From Indioceanicola profundi (lineage in GTDB: Bacteria; Pseudomonadota; Alphaproteobacteria; Azospirillales; Azospirillaceae), in contig NZ_CP030126.1 of NCBI RefSeq assembly GCF_003568845.1, positions 1,081,001-1,145,000 of the forward strand: a stretch of DNA of 64,000 bases, read 5' to 3'. Positions within the stretch are counted from its first letter, which is position 1; the number at the start of each line of letters is the position of its first letter. Of this stretch, positions 37,600-47,147 are shown piece by piece. The position numbers and the translations under genes are program-made. Under the pieces are notes generated by a model. The model had not been told where the DNA came from. It worked only from the letters and a program-made list of their open reading frames with translations, and searched no databases.

Positions 37600-39738
37600 A
37601 TGCGTATGTCTCTCCTGCTCCTCTGCACCAGTTCCATTGCCGCCCTTGCCGCATCCCCTGCGACAGCGGCGGACAGCGCGTTTGATGAGATCGTGGTGAC
37701 GGCCAGCCGCAGGGCGGAGCCTCTGCGTGATGTCGCTGCCAGCGTTTCGACCCTGTCCCGTGCGGAGTTCGAGCCGATGGCGACCCGCTTCATCGGGGAG
37801 GAGCTTCGGGGGCTGCCCGGTGTGTCGCTGAAGACCAACGATGCCGGAACCTATACCGACATCACCATCCGCGGCATTCCGAACCGCGTCCATAACGACA
37901 CGCTTGTCGTGTTGATGGACGGGGTTCCCTTCGTCACCGGCGACGATGAGGTGGATCTGGAGCAGCTTCCATTCGGCGCGACCGGGCGGGTCGATGTGGT
38001 GCGTGGGCCGATGTCGGCCCTGTACGGCCGCGGCGCCATCGCCGGCACCATCAACTACATCACCCGCAATGTCGGGGATGCGTTGGAAGGGCAGGTGGAG
38101 GCAGGCATCGGAAGCCACGGCTGGCGCAGTATCGGCGCACTTCTACAGACGCCGACGGTGGAGGGCGGAGCGCTGCTGCTGTCCGGCGAGGTGCAGCGCG
38201 GCGATGGCTGGCGCGACCGCACCGGCCGCAATGAGGAAAACCTGTTCGCCAAACACTTCTTGAACCTCGCGGAATGGGGACAACTGACCCTGACCGCGAC
38301 CTGGGTGGATGCCGAGCAGGAACTGGCCGGCGAACTGCCGGTCAATGCGCAGGGCGAACTCTACGGCCTGCCCGGCGGTCGGGAAGCGAACTGGAACGAG
38401 GACGATGCCGGCTTCTCCAAGCGCATGCTGACCGGCACCGCCATCCTGGAAGCGGAGATCGCCCCTGGGCTCACCGGCACCACCCGCCTGCATGCGCGGC
38501 AGAGCAAGACCACGGCCCGGCAGGGCTTTCTCGTTCCGTTCGATCCGTCACAGGGCTGGATCGCCTTCTCCGGCTTCCAGGTGGACGGGGATACCGACAC
38601 GCTGTTCGCCGAGCAGCAGGTGAACTGGAGCCTGGGCCCGGTCGAACTGGTGGGCGGGGTCAGCTTCGAGCAGGTGGATGCCCATCATGTCGAGACCTGG
38701 GAGGGGGAGCTGGACGACCAGTTCTTCTTCGCCCAGCGCCGCGACCTCACGACGGGACAGCATATCAATCGCGACGCCTGGCTGGCGGAGCGGCTGCTGG
38801 ACGGCGACAGCACGGCACGGACCTATGCCGGCTATCTGCAGGGCGACCTGGATATCGGGTCGGTGACCCTGAGCGCGGGTGCCCGTTTCGACCGGTTCAG
38901 CCGGGATGTGACCTATGCGCCCGACTTCAATGCCGGAGAGGTTCAGCGGACCGAGGACACGGACCAGAGGATCAGCCCGAAGCTGTCGGCGCGCTGGCGC
39001 ATCAGCGACGAGGTGACGGCCTATGCCGCCTACGGCGAGGGCTTCAGCCCGGGTTTCGGGCCGATCTGGTCCTTCCGGGGGCGGGATACCGGGCTGGACC
39101 CGGAACTGGCCCGGAACGTCGAGGCCGGGGTGAAGGGTAGCCTGCTGAAGGGGCGGCTGTCCGGCAGCCTGACCGTCTACCAGCTTACCCGGCGAGACCT
39201 GTTGCAGCTTCTGCCGGTGAACGGGACCGCACAGACGATCAACAGCGGACGTCAGCGCTCCCGCGGGGTCGAGCTGGAGGCAGAGGCCAATCTGTCCGAT
39301 GCGGTTCCGGGATTATTGGTCGGAATCACCTACGGGCTGACGGACTCCGAATGGACGGAGAACGCCTTCATCGAGCCTGAGACCGAACGGCCCTTCGATT
39401 TCACCGGCAACCATGTTGCCGGCGTGCCGCGCCATGCCGGGCGGGTTACGGTAACGCAGGCGCTGCCGGAAGCTGGCCTCACGGCGAGGCTCTGGGCGGA
39501 TGTCGCCGGGGACTACTGGTACGATCCGGCCAATACGGTCAAAGCCGGCGGATATGCCCTGCTGGGCGCAGCGGTGAGCTGGACGCCGAGGGCATACGAC
39601 CGGCTGGAGCTGACCGCCACCGTGCGGAACCTTCTGGACCGGGAGGTGAAAACGGTCGTCGCCAGCAATGACGGCCCGCTCGCCGCCTATCCGCAGCCGC
39701 CTCGGGAGCTGTTCCTGTCGGCAAAGGTCAAATTCTGA
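37600..39738 (+). CDS. TonB-dependent outer-membrane receptor
   Basis: A 712-residue receptor: signal peptide (SLLLLCTSSIAALAASPATA), TonB box and plug (FDEIVVTASRRAEPLRDVAA, LPGVSLKTNDAGTYTDITIR), VRGPMSALYGRGAIAGTINY, and a 22-strand barrel ending LDREVKTVVASN...LSAKVKF with terminal Phe. It imports siderophore, cobalamin or another large ligand; specificity is not visible. No ABC transporter, ExbB/D, sigma/anti-sigma or riboswitch is beside it. It is preceded by hdaA and convergent with ppx. Confidence 0.92.
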   Translation: MRMSLLLLCTSSIAALAASPATAADSAFDEIVVTASRRAEPLRDVAASVSTLSRAEFEPMATRFIGEELRGLPGVSLKTNDAGTYTDITIRGIPNRVHNDTLVVLMDGVPFVTGDDEVDLEQLPFGATGRVDVVRGPMSALYGRGAIAGTINYITRNVGDALEGQVEAGIGSHGWRSIGALLQTPTVEGGALLLSGEVQRGDGWRDRTGRNEENLFAKHFLNLAEWGQLTLTATWVDAEQELAGELPVNAQGELYGLPGGREANWNEDDAGFSKRMLTGTAILEAEIAPGLTGTTRLHARQSKTTARQGFLVPFDPSQGWIAFSGFQVDGDTDTLFAEQQVNWSLGPVELVGGVSFEQVDAHHVETWEGELDDQFFFAQRRDLTTGQHINRDAWLAERLLDGDSTARTYAGYLQGDLDIGSVTLSAGARFDRFSRDVTYAPDFNAGEVQRTEDTDQRISPKLSARWRISDEVTAYAAYGEGFSPGFGPIWSFRGRDTGLDPELARNVEAGVKGSLLKGRLSGSLTVYQLTRRDLLQLLPVNGTAQTINSGRQRSRGVELEAEANLSDAVPGLLVGITYGLTDSEWTENAFIEPETERPFDFTGNHVAGVPRHAGRVTVTQALPEAGLTARLWADVAGDYWYDPANTVKAGGYALLGAAVSWTPRAYDRLELTATVRNLLDREVKTVVASNDGPLAAYPQPPRELFLSAKVKF

Positions 39739-39747
39739 ACTCGGAAC

Positions 39748-39776
39748 AAGGGCCGCGGTACGCGACTGCGGCCCTT
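39748..39776. terminator. Bidirectional terminator between the TonB receptor and ppx
   Basis: Arms AAGGGCCGC and GCGGCCCTT pair over 9 bp with an 11-nt loop between the two convergent stop codons. T-runs are minimal. Confidence 0.6.
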
Positions 39777-39790
39777 CGAAGCGATCTGGC

Positions 39791-41314
39791 TCAGCCGGCC
39801 AGTTTCGGCGCGGTCTGGATGATGATCTCGCCGCTCCGGTTCAGGGCCTTGGCAAGGCTGTCCAGGCGGCGTTGCACCGCCTCGCCCACCAGGGCCGCCG
39901 CATCCTCCGGCAGGATGAGGGAAAGTTTTTCGTCGCCGAGCCGCAGGGCTGTGCGCTGGAGCATCATCATCGCCCCACCGGTCAGAGTCTGCGCAAGACG
40001 CAGGGCCAGCCCCAGGATGTAGGCCCGCTGGATCGGCCCGTCCTTCAGCAGGCCCTTGGCCGGGGCCAGAACCTCCCCATCCAGAGTGCCGCTGTAGCGG
40101 ACGAAGCTGGCCGTTGCCAGGAAGGCGCGTTCGGCGTGGTCTATGCCGGCGAACGGCATGCGCAGGATACGCAGGAAGGCATGTTCCGCCCTGTAGTCCG
40201 GATGTTCCGCCCAACCAAGGTCGGAGAGCAGGCAAGCTGCCTGACGCAGCCGCCCGGCATTCTCGTCCTCCCCGGCGAAGAGGGGGGCGGTCCATTGGCT
40301 GATCGTCTCCGCAGCGCCGAAGCGCCCCAGCCGTTGGGCGATCTCGGTGCAGGCGGTGAGCAGCGGGTCCTGCCGGCGGTGATCCGCCGACAGCAGTTCG
40401 AAAAGGTGCCCCTCGCGCAATCCGAAGGCGGAGAAGACGACGCGGGCCGGCTGCACCGTCCTGACCACCCGCTCCAGCACCAATGCCGCCAGCGACAGCG
40501 TCTCCAGGCGGCGGCGGGATACGCCGGGCACCTTCTCAAGGGAAGACCGGCTCTGCCGGGCGATCAGGCCGGCGAAGCCGGCAGCGTCGTCGCCGGCGAT
40601 GCTGTAGTGATGGATGATGTGGACGGGGTGGTTGGCCTGCTCCATGTGCATCTTGGCAAGTGCCCGCCAGCTTCCGCCCACGGGATAGAAGGTGCGGCCC
40701 CGCGCCTCATGAATCCAGGGCAGGGCTGAAAGATGCTGGTCGATCACTTTGGTCGCGGCAGCTATCTTCCCGTCAGTCGACTCCATGAGCCGCAGGGGAC
40801 CGAGCGGGGTCGTTGTCTGCTGTCCGATGATGCCGCGGTCCAGCGTTACCAGTTCCAGGCTGCCGCCGCCGAGATCACCGGCCAGCCCGTCGGCGCCCGG
40901 CGTCCCGGACAGCACGCCCATGGCGGCAAGACGCGCCTCGTCCGTACCGGTCAGAATCTGGATGTCGAGACCGGTCCGGCGCTTCACCTCGGCGACGAAT
41001 GCCTCCCCATCGGCGGCGTCGCGCACGGCTGCCGTGGCCAGGACGTCGACTCGGACCACCTGCATTCCATCGATCAGGCGCTGGAACCGGGTCAGGTTCT
41101 CCAGCGCCTGCTTGACACCCTCGGGGTTCAGTCGGCCTGTGCGCTCCAGCGTCTTTCCCAGACCGCATAGAACCTTCTCGTTGAAGACCGCCGTCGGGGA
41201 GCGGGAGAGACGGTCATAGACGACCAACCGGATGGAATTGGACCCGATATCAATGACCGCGACGCGGCCCTCCAGCGGCTGGTCGGCGGCCTGACGGTGA
41301 TGCTGTGTCGGCAT
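39791..41314 (-). CDS. ppx: Exopolyphosphatase
   Basis: A 507-residue Ppx/GppA-family enzyme that degrades polyphosphate. The N-terminal phosphate-binding motif is VAVIDIGSNSIRLVVYD; the second is GLAGDLGGGSLELVTLD; the C-terminal helical HD-like domain is present (AACLLSDLGWAEHPDYRAEH, FVRYSGTLDGEVLAPAKGLL), so this is the long Ppx form rather than the short Ppx/GppA form seen at 62851. It follows ppk1 with a 42-bp gap on the same strand. Confidence 0.93.
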   Translation of the reverse strand: MPTQHHRQAADQPLEGRVAVIDIGSNSIRLVVYDRLSRSPTAVFNEKVLCGLGKTLERTGRLNPEGVKQALENLTRFQRLIDGMQVVRVDVLATAAVRDAADGEAFVAEVKRRTGLDIQILTGTDEARLAAMGVLSGTPGADGLAGDLGGGSLELVTLDRGIIGQQTTTPLGPLRLMESTDGKIAAATKVIDQHLSALPWIHEARGRTFYPVGGSWRALAKMHMEQANHPVHIIHHYSIAGDDAAGFAGLIARQSRSSLEKVPGVSRRRLETLSLAALVLERVVRTVQPARVVFSAFGLREGHLFELLSADHRRQDPLLTACTEIAQRLGRFGAAETISQWTAPLFAGEDENAGRLRQAACLLSDLGWAEHPDYRAEHAFLRILRMPFAGIDHAERAFLATASFVRYSGTLDGEVLAPAKGLLKDGPIQRAYILGLALRLAQTLTGGAMMMLQRTALRLGDEKLSLILPEDAAALVGEAVQRRLDSLAKALNRSGEIIIQTAPKLAG

Positions 41315-41356
41315 GGGGTCCGGATCGTTGAGATAGAGGACAGACGAGCGAGGTGC

Positions 41357-43663
41357 TTACCGCGCCGATTTCAGAACAAGCTTCGGGGGCAAACGTGCCT
41401 CGCTCAATGCGCTGCCGCGGCCGGACAGGCTGGGATTGGTCATGAAGTAGGTATGCGCGCTGAACCCGTCCGGCTGCGCTTCGACCCGGTGGTACTGGCC
41501 GTCGCCGGTCAATGTCCAGCTCTGCGCATCGTCTTTCAGGTCGGCGACCATGATCTGGTCCAGCACCTGCTGATGCACCGTCGGGTTCTCGATGGGAACA
41601 AGGGTCTCAATCCGGCGGTCCAGGTTGCGCGGCATCCAGTCGGCGGAGCTGATGAAGACTTTGGCCTGCTGGTGCGGCAGCCCGTGCCCGTTGCCGAAGC
41701 AGATCATGCGGGCATGCTCCAGGAAGCGGCCGACGATGGACTTCACCCGGATGTTCTCCGACAGGCCCGTGATGCCGGGCCGCAGACAGCAGATGCCGCG
41801 GATGATCAGGTCGATCTGCACCCCGTGTTGGGATGCCTCGTACAGCTTGTCGATCATGCGGGCATCGACCAGCGAGTTCAGCTTCACCCAGATCTGCGCC
41901 GGGCGGCCGGCATGGGCGTGCGCGATCTCCGCATCGATCAGCGACAGCAGCGTCTGGCGCAGGGTGATCGGCGCGATGGCGATCTTCTCCAGTGACTTCG
42001 GCGTGGCGTAGCCGGTCATGTAATTGAACATGTGGGCCGCGTCATGCCCCAGGCCGGGGTCGCAGGTGAAGAAGGACAGGTCGGTGTAAACCTTGGCCGT
42101 GATCGGGTGGTAGTTGCCCGTGCCGAAATGCACGTAGGTGCGCAGCCCATGGCTTTCGCGCCGGACCACCAGGCTGACCTTGGCATGGGTCTTCAGGTCG
42201 ACGAAGCCATAGACCACCTGCACGCCCGCCCGCTCCATGTCGCGGGCCCAGCGGATGTTCGCCTCCTCATCGAAGCGGGCCTTCAGCTCCACCAGCGCGG
42301 TGACGCTCTTGCCCTGCTCCGCCGCCTCGATCAGGGCGGCGACGATGGGTGAATTCTTGGAGGTGCGGTAGAGCGTCTGCTTGATCGCCAGCACGTTCGG
42401 GTCCTGCGCGGCTTGCCGCAGGAACTGCACCACCACGTCGAAACTCTCAAACGGGTGGTGGACGATGATGTCCTTGTGCCGGATCGCGGCGAAGCAATCG
42501 CCGCCGAAATCACGGATGCGCTCCGGGAATCGGGCATTGTAGGGCGGGAACAGCAGGTCGGGACGGTTATCCACGATCAGCTGCTTGGTGTCCGCCATGC
42601 CCAGCAGCCCGTCCAGCATGAACACATCATCGGCGGAAACGTGAAGCTGGTTCGTCAGGAACTCCCGCAGCTCCGCTCCCATCCCGGCATTGATCGCCAG
42701 CCGGATCACGACGCCGCGCTTGCGCCGCTTCAGTGCCGTCTCGAAGGTCCGGACCAGATCCTCCGACTCTTCCTCGATTTCGATATCGCTGTCGCGCAGA
42801 ACCCGGAAGACCCCGTGCCCCTTCAGCACGAAGGGAGGAAACAGCCGGTCGATGAACATCAGGATGAGCTGTTCCATGAGGACGAAGCGCAGCTCCGACC
42901 CCGGAAGGCGCACGAACCGGTCCAGCTGCTGCGGAATCAGCACCAGCGCGTCGAGATTATTGGCCTTCACCGGGTCCCAGAGCTGGAGCGCCAAGGCGAA
43001 TCCGCCATTGTGCACGAACGGGAAGGGGTGCGCCGGGTCCACGGCGATGGGCGTCAGAACCGGGAAGACATCGTCCAGGAACTTGGCTTCCAGCCAATCA
43101 TGCTCGGCCGGGCTCAGCTCCTCCGGCTCGATCACGGCGATGCCGGCCTCCCGCAGTTCCCGCCGCATGATCAGCCAGCAGGCCTGCTGGTCCCGCATCA
43201 GGTCGCTGACCCGGGCGTTGATGGCGGCAAGCTGCTGCGCCGGGGTCAGATTGTCGTCCGACGGCGTCGTCACCCCAGCGGCCACCTGCGCCTTCAGACC
43301 GGCGACGCGGACCATGTAGAACTCATCCAGGTTGCTGGCGGAGATGGACAGGAACCGCAGCCGCTCCAACAGGGGGTGGTTCCTGTTATAGGCTTCCTCC
43401 AGGACCCGTTGGTTGAAGGCCAGCCAGGAGAGTTCCCGGTTGATGAAGCGGTCGGGGGAAGACGTATCGATCGTAGGTTCCAGGAGCTCGCTCACAGGGG
43501 CCTCGGTCAGCTGCGCAGCAGAAGGTTCCGCCATTTCACCGGCGGAAGGGGCGGCAGTATAGGTTGCGTCCGTTACGGTTTTAGGCTTGGCTACGGATGC
43601 GGCAAGTGGCCTTTGGGCCGATGGCCGCCGCCGGGGACCGGAGCTGGATGTCCGCGTTGCCAT
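41357..43663 (-). CDS. ppk1: Polyphosphate kinase 1
   Basis: A 768-residue enzyme polymerising ATP gamma-phosphate into polyphosphate. The core begins [19 protein letters not shown], continues through the [20 protein letters not shown] block, and has the phospholipase-D-like catalytic region with autophosphorylated His in [20 protein letters not shown]. The first 70 residues are low-complexity Ser/Ala/Pro-rich. The farthest ATG (43663) overlaps the start codon of the divergent sixA-like gene; ATG at 43534 is also in frame and would leave a normal promoter gap. It forms an operon with ppx. Confidence 0.95.
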   Translation of the reverse strand: MATRTSSSGPRRRPSAQRPLAASVAKPKTVTDATYTAAPSAGEMAEPSAAQLTEAPVSELLEPTIDTSSPDRFINRELSWLAFNQRVLEEAYNRNHPLLERLRFLSISASNLDEFYMVRVAGLKAQVAAGVTTPSDDNLTPAQQLAAINARVSDLMRDQQACWLIMRRELREAGIAVIEPEELSPAEHDWLEAKFLDDVFPVLTPIAVDPAHPFPFVHNGGFALALQLWDPVKANNLDALVLIPQQLDRFVRLPGSELRFVLMEQLILMFIDRLFPPFVLKGHGVFRVLRDSDIEIEEESEDLVRTFETALKRRKRGVVIRLAINAGMGAELREFLTNQLHVSADDVFMLDGLLGMADTKQLIVDNRPDLLFPPYNARFPERIRDFGGDCFAAIRHKDIIVHHPFESFDVVVQFLRQAAQDPNVLAIKQTLYRTSKNSPIVAALIEAAEQGKSVTALVELKARFDEEANIRWARDMERAGVQVVYGFVDLKTHAKVSLVVRRESHGLRTYVHFGTGNYHPITAKVYTDLSFFTCDPGLGHDAAHMFNYMTGYATPKSLEKIAIAPITLRQTLLSLIDAEIAHAHAGRPAQIWVKLNSLVDARMIDKLYEASQHGVQIDLIIRGICCLRPGITGLSENIRVKSIVGRFLEHARMICFGNGHGLPHQQAKVFISSADWMPRNLDRRIETLVPIENPTVHQQVLDQIMVADLKDDAQSWTLTGDGQYHRVEAQPDGFSAHTYFMTNPSLSGRGSALSEARLPPKLVLKSAR

Positions 43664-44189
43664 GAAAACACTCTACTTACTGCGTCACGCAAAGTCGGCC
43701 TGGGACGATCCGGACCTGGATGATCACGACCGGCCGCTCGCGCCGCGTGGCCAAAGGGCTGCCGCGACCATGGCGAAATATCTGGGGGAGCGCAAGGCCG
43801 GGCCGCCCATGCTCGACCTCGTCCTCTGCTCCACCGCGGTGCGCGCGCGCCAGACGCTGGAGCGCGTGCTGCCGGCCTGGACGTCCCCGCCGCGGGTCCT
43901 GGTGGAGCGCGACCTCTATCTCTGCGGCGCGGACGCCCTGCTGGAGCGGCTGCGCGGCCTGCCGGAGGAGGTAGGGGCTGCAATGGTGGTGGCGCACAAT
44001 CCGGACCTTCACAAGCTGGCGACCGGCCTCGCCGCGGACGGGCCGGAGGAGTTGATGCACTCCCTCCATGCGAAACTGCCGACGGCGGGCTTCGTCACGC
44101 TCTCCATCAACTCGGGGGAGGGGTGGGGCGGCCTGGACTGGGGCCAGGCGATGCTGGCCGATTACGTGACGCCCCGCAGCCTGGACTGA
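43662..44189 (+). CDS. SixA-like histidine phosphatase
   Basis: A 175-residue member of the histidine phosphatase superfamily. The catalytic R-H-A/G motif is [20 protein letters not shown], a SixA-type variant; the second His is in [14 protein letters not shown]. coli SixA dephosphorylates phosphohistidine on Hpt domains or PTS proteins, so a role on the orphan Hpt or on a small phosphoester is possible. The ATG at 43662 overlaps the farthest ppk1 start (CATG). It is followed by the CYTH-CHAD gene after a 103-bp gap. Confidence 0.88.
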   Translation: MKTLYLLRHAKSAWDDPDLDDHDRPLAPRGQRAAATMAKYLGERKAGPPMLDLVLCSTAVRARQTLERVLPAWTSPPRVLVERDLYLCGADALLERLRGLPEEVGAAMVVAHNPDLHKLATGLAADGPEELMHSLHAKLPTAGFVTLSINSGEGWGGLDWGQAMLADYVTPRSLD

Positions 44190-44292
44190 CCCCAATCCAT
44201 GGTGGAGGTCCATTAGGGCTTAACGTACCGTTCAGCATGCGCTATGTGAGGCGGGTCCGTTTCCGAGCAGGCGGCCCGCTCCATTGACCCGA

Positions 44293-45897
44293 ATGCCACC
44301 ATCAGATCCCGTCGGTGCAGCGTGGCCGGACCCGGTGCCCCGGACTGCCGGAACCTCCAGCGGCGGCCGTGAGGTCGAACTCAAGCTGCATGCGACGCCC
44401 GGCGACCTGACCCAGATCGCGGAGCTGGATCTGGTGAGTGCGGCGACAATCGCCGGACCGGGGCGTAAACGTCAGCACACCACCTACTACGATACGCCCG
44501 GCCTGGAGCTTGCCCGGCGCGGGCTTGCCCTGCGTGTCCGCCGCGAGGCCGGCAGGCAGGTGCAGGCCGTAAAGACCATGGGCGGCGGCGGTGCCGGCGA
44601 CTCCGCCGCCATCGCCATCCGCCGCGAGTGGGAGTGGGAGATCACGGGCGATGGTCCAGATCTCGCCACGTTGCGGACCGGGGAACTGGCGACAGTGGTT
44701 CCGGCGGACCTGCTGGATCAGCTCGGCCCCGTCTTTAGCACCGACGTACAACGCGCGACATTTCAGCTGCGTCCACATCCCCAGGCGGAGGTGGAGCTTG
44801 CCCTCGATCGCGGGCAGATCAGCGCGCGGAGCCTGGATGGCGGCACCACCCATGCCGCGATCAGCGAGGTCGAACTCGAGCTGAAGAATGGCCGGCTGGC
44901 CGACCTGTTCAGCCTGGCGCTGGCGATCCACGAGCGGGTGCCGCTGCGGTTGGCCTCCCGCTCAAAGGCGGATCTCGGCTTGACGTTGCTGACGGGCAGG
45001 CTGCCTGCGGCGGCGCCGGCGCGGCCCCTGGGCCTGACGCCGTTCACGACCGTGGCGGAGGCGTTCCGGCATATCGGCCGCAATGGACTGAGTCATCTGC
45101 TCGACAACGAGCCCGCCGTGCTGGCGGGCAGCGATCCGGAGGCGTTGCGGGAGATGGCGGCAGCCGTGCGCCGCCTCGATGCTGCCTTCGGGCTTTTCAA
45201 GACAGTGGTGACAAGTGCGCGCGGCAAAGGGCTGCGGACGGAACTCCGGCATTTGGGAGCGGCGCTCGAAACGGCGCGGACGTGGGAGCGGATGCACGAC
45301 CGCCACATCGCCCCGCTGATGCATGACGCCGACAGTCCGCGCTCACTCGCCGCCGCAGTGGCGGGGCGTCGACGGGTGGCGCGCGTGGCCGCGCTGGAGA
45401 GCCTGGCATCTCCCCGCTGGACCGGCTGGATGCTGGCCTTTGGGGCATGGCTGGAAGGCGGGGATTGGGCGGAGGGCGGACCCTTTGCTGTGCCGATGAC
45501 CGAACTCGCTCCCACCCTTCTGGCCGAACGCCTGGATCGTGTGGCCCGAGCCGCCAAGGTGCTGTCCGGCAAGGAGGGGGGGGAGAACTGGCGCAAGCTG
45601 TGGCGGCGGACCCAGCGGCTTCGCTACGCGGTGGATTTCTGCCGCGCCGTCTTCCCGCCGGATCGGGTCCGTCCGCTCCGCACGGCGGTGGAGGATTTCC
45701 GCGCCGTTCTGAAGGTGGCGGCTGATGCGGATCAGGCCATCGGACTCCTGGACGATCTGGCCGAGGAGACCGGTCCGGCGGCCAGGGCGGAACTCAAGCC
45801 GCTCCGCCGGAAGCTGGACCGTGTCCGGGCGGAGGCCCGGCGCGATCTGGTCCGGAGTTGGACCGCGTTGCGGACCGCGCCCCAACCTTTCGGCTGA
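44293..45897 (+). CDS. CYTH-CHAD protein with atypical CHAD part
   Basis: A 534-residue two-domain protein. Residues about 26-220 are a CYTH triphosphate-tunnel domain: the E-x-E-x-K motif is Glu27, Glu29, Lys31 (REVELKLHA), then TTYYDTPGLELARRGLALRV and later EVELELKNGRLADLF. Residues about 255-530 look like a CHAD domain by layout (LLDNEPAVLAGS, VRRLDAAFGLFK, RTQRLRYAVDFCRAVFPP) but its signature histidines are replaced. CYTH domains hydrolyse inorganic triphosphate (YgiF) or make cAMP; CHAD domains bind polyphosphate. The position beside ppk1, ppx and a sixA-like gene fits polyphosphate metabolism. The ATG at 44293 is preferred over a TTG nine bases upstream. Confidence 0.88.
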   Translation: MPPSDPVGAAWPDPVPRTAGTSSGGREVELKLHATPGDLTQIAELDLVSAATIAGPGRKRQHTTYYDTPGLELARRGLALRVRREAGRQVQAVKTMGGGGAGDSAAIAIRREWEWEITGDGPDLATLRTGELATVVPADLLDQLGPVFSTDVQRATFQLRPHPQAEVELALDRGQISARSLDGGTTHAAISEVELELKNGRLADLFSLALAIHERVPLRLASRSKADLGLTLLTGRLPAAAPARPLGLTPFTTVAEAFRHIGRNGLSHLLDNEPAVLAGSDPEALREMAAAVRRLDAAFGLFKTVVTSARGKGLRTELRHLGAALETARTWERMHDRHIAPLMHDADSPRSLAAAVAGRRRVARVAALESLASPRWTGWMLAFGAWLEGGDWAEGGPFAVPMTELAPTLLAERLDRVARAAKVLSGKEGGENWRKLWRRTQRLRYAVDFCRAVFPPDRVRPLRTAVEDFRAVLKVAADADQAIGLLDDLAEETGPAARAELKPLRRKLDRVRAEARRDLVRSWTALRTAPQPFG

Positions 45898-45915
45898 GCA
45901 GCAGATCATCGGCCT

Positions 45916-46248
45916 CTAGATCATCGGCCCGTCGAAGGGATGGCTTCCATCCCGGCTTTCCACTTCGATCACCCAGATGTCGGGATCGCGCATGACCTGA
46001 CGCTCGATGTAAGCGTTGGCATCGGCTTCCGGAACAAGATCGCCGCCAAGCCCCGCCAGCCAGCCCAACCGCCCCTCCATATCCCGGCTCTGGCTATAGA
46101 CCTTCGATCCGCCGGGCTGGGCGACTTTCAGAAGAATCATCCCGCTCTCCCGCTCCCCGCGGCGCACGACGTAGACGGGAATGCCCTCCGCGCTGCAGCG
46201 CCAGAGGTGGCTCTGGACATAGAGGTGGGTCGGCAGCCGCTCTTCCAT
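45916..46248 (-). CDS. DUF1491 family protein
   Basis: A 110-residue cytosolic protein of the alphaproteobacterial DUF1491 family, function unknown. Typical features are LPTHLYVQSHLWRCSAEGIP, VVRRGERESGMILLKV and the end EADANAYIERQVMRDPDIWV-x-E. The ATG at 46248 follows GGAAAG; a longer in-frame reading adds 62 unlikely residues. Divergent from surE. Confidence 0.88.
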   Translation of the reverse strand: MEERLPTHLYVQSHLWRCSAEGIPVYVVRRGERESGMILLKVAQPGGSKVYSQSRDMEGRLGWLAGLGGDLVPEADANAYIERQVMRDPDIWVIEVESRDGSHPFDGPMI

Positions 46249-46355
46249 TGAGGTACTTTCCACGCTCGACTTTGCGGGGCGGGTGGGCTTTCTTGTCGGC
46301 GCCCGGATATCGGTTCCGGTGCGCCGCTGTCTAACAACACCCGTGGAGCCCCAGG

Positions 46356-47138
46356 ATGCAAGCTTCCAGCCGTCGCCGCTTCGCCCGTGCATTGCTGACC
46401 AACGATGACGGGATCGACGCGCCGGGGCTGGCAACGCTGGCGGAGGCGGCGGAAGAGCTGGCCGACGAAGTCTGGATTGTCGCGCCGGAGCACGATCAGA
46501 GCGGCACCTCCCGCTCCGTCAGCCTGCACAACCCCCTGCGGATCTATTCCCGCGGGCCGCGCCGTTTTGCCGTCGGCGGAACGCCCAGCGACTGCACCAT
46601 CCTTGGCATTCGACAGATTATGGAAGCAGCGCCGCCCGACATCGTGCTGTCCGGTATCAACCGCGGCGCCAATATCGGGGACGAGGTCACCTATTCCGGC
46701 ACGGTCGCGGCGGCGATGACAGCGCGTCTGTTCGGTATCCCGGCGATTGGCTTCAGTCTCGCCTTCCGCGACCGCGATGCGGTGCGCTGGCCCACTGCCC
46801 GCGCCCTGGTCCCCAAGCTGTTCGACTGGCTGGACGCGCAGGGCGGAGTGGAGGAGCTGGGCGGAACCGTGCTGAATGTGAACTTCCCGGACGTTGATCT
46901 GGACCAGATCACCGGGATCGAGGTGACCAGGCAGGGTCGGGGTTCGCTGATGGGCGTGGATGTGGAGAGCCGGACCGACACGCGCGGTCTCAGCTACCAT
47001 TGGCTCGGCTTCCGCCGGCATCCGGGTGAGCAGCCGGACGACAGCGACGTGGCCGCCCTGCGCCGCCGCGCTGTGGCCGTGACTCCGCTGGGCACCGATA
47101 TGACGGATATGGCGGCGCTGACCCGGCTACGGGGCTGA
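46356..47138 (+). CDS. surE: 5'-nucleotidase SurE
   Basis: A 260-residue metal-dependent nucleotidase of stationary-phase survival. The N-terminal acidic pair is ALLTNDDGIDAPGL; further active-site parts are VAPEHDQSGTSRSVSL, VGGTPSDC and LSGINRGANIGDEVTYSGTV. Length and order are normal. Alphaproteobacterial surE commonly precedes pcm and a peptidase, but here an unrelated minus-strand gene follows. Confidence 0.95.
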   Translation: MQASSRRRFARALLTNDDGIDAPGLATLAEAAEELADEVWIVAPEHDQSGTSRSVSLHNPLRIYSRGPRRFAVGGTPSDCTILGIRQIMEAAPPDIVLSGINRGANIGDEVTYSGTVAAAMTARLFGIPAIGFSLAFRDRDAVRWPTARALVPKLFDWLDAQGGVEELGGTVLNVNFPDVDLDQITGIEVTRQGRGSLMGVDVESRTDTRGLSYHWLGFRRHPGEQPDDSDVAALRRRAVAVTPLGTDMTDMAALTRLRG

Positions 47139-47147
47139 GCCCGCGGC

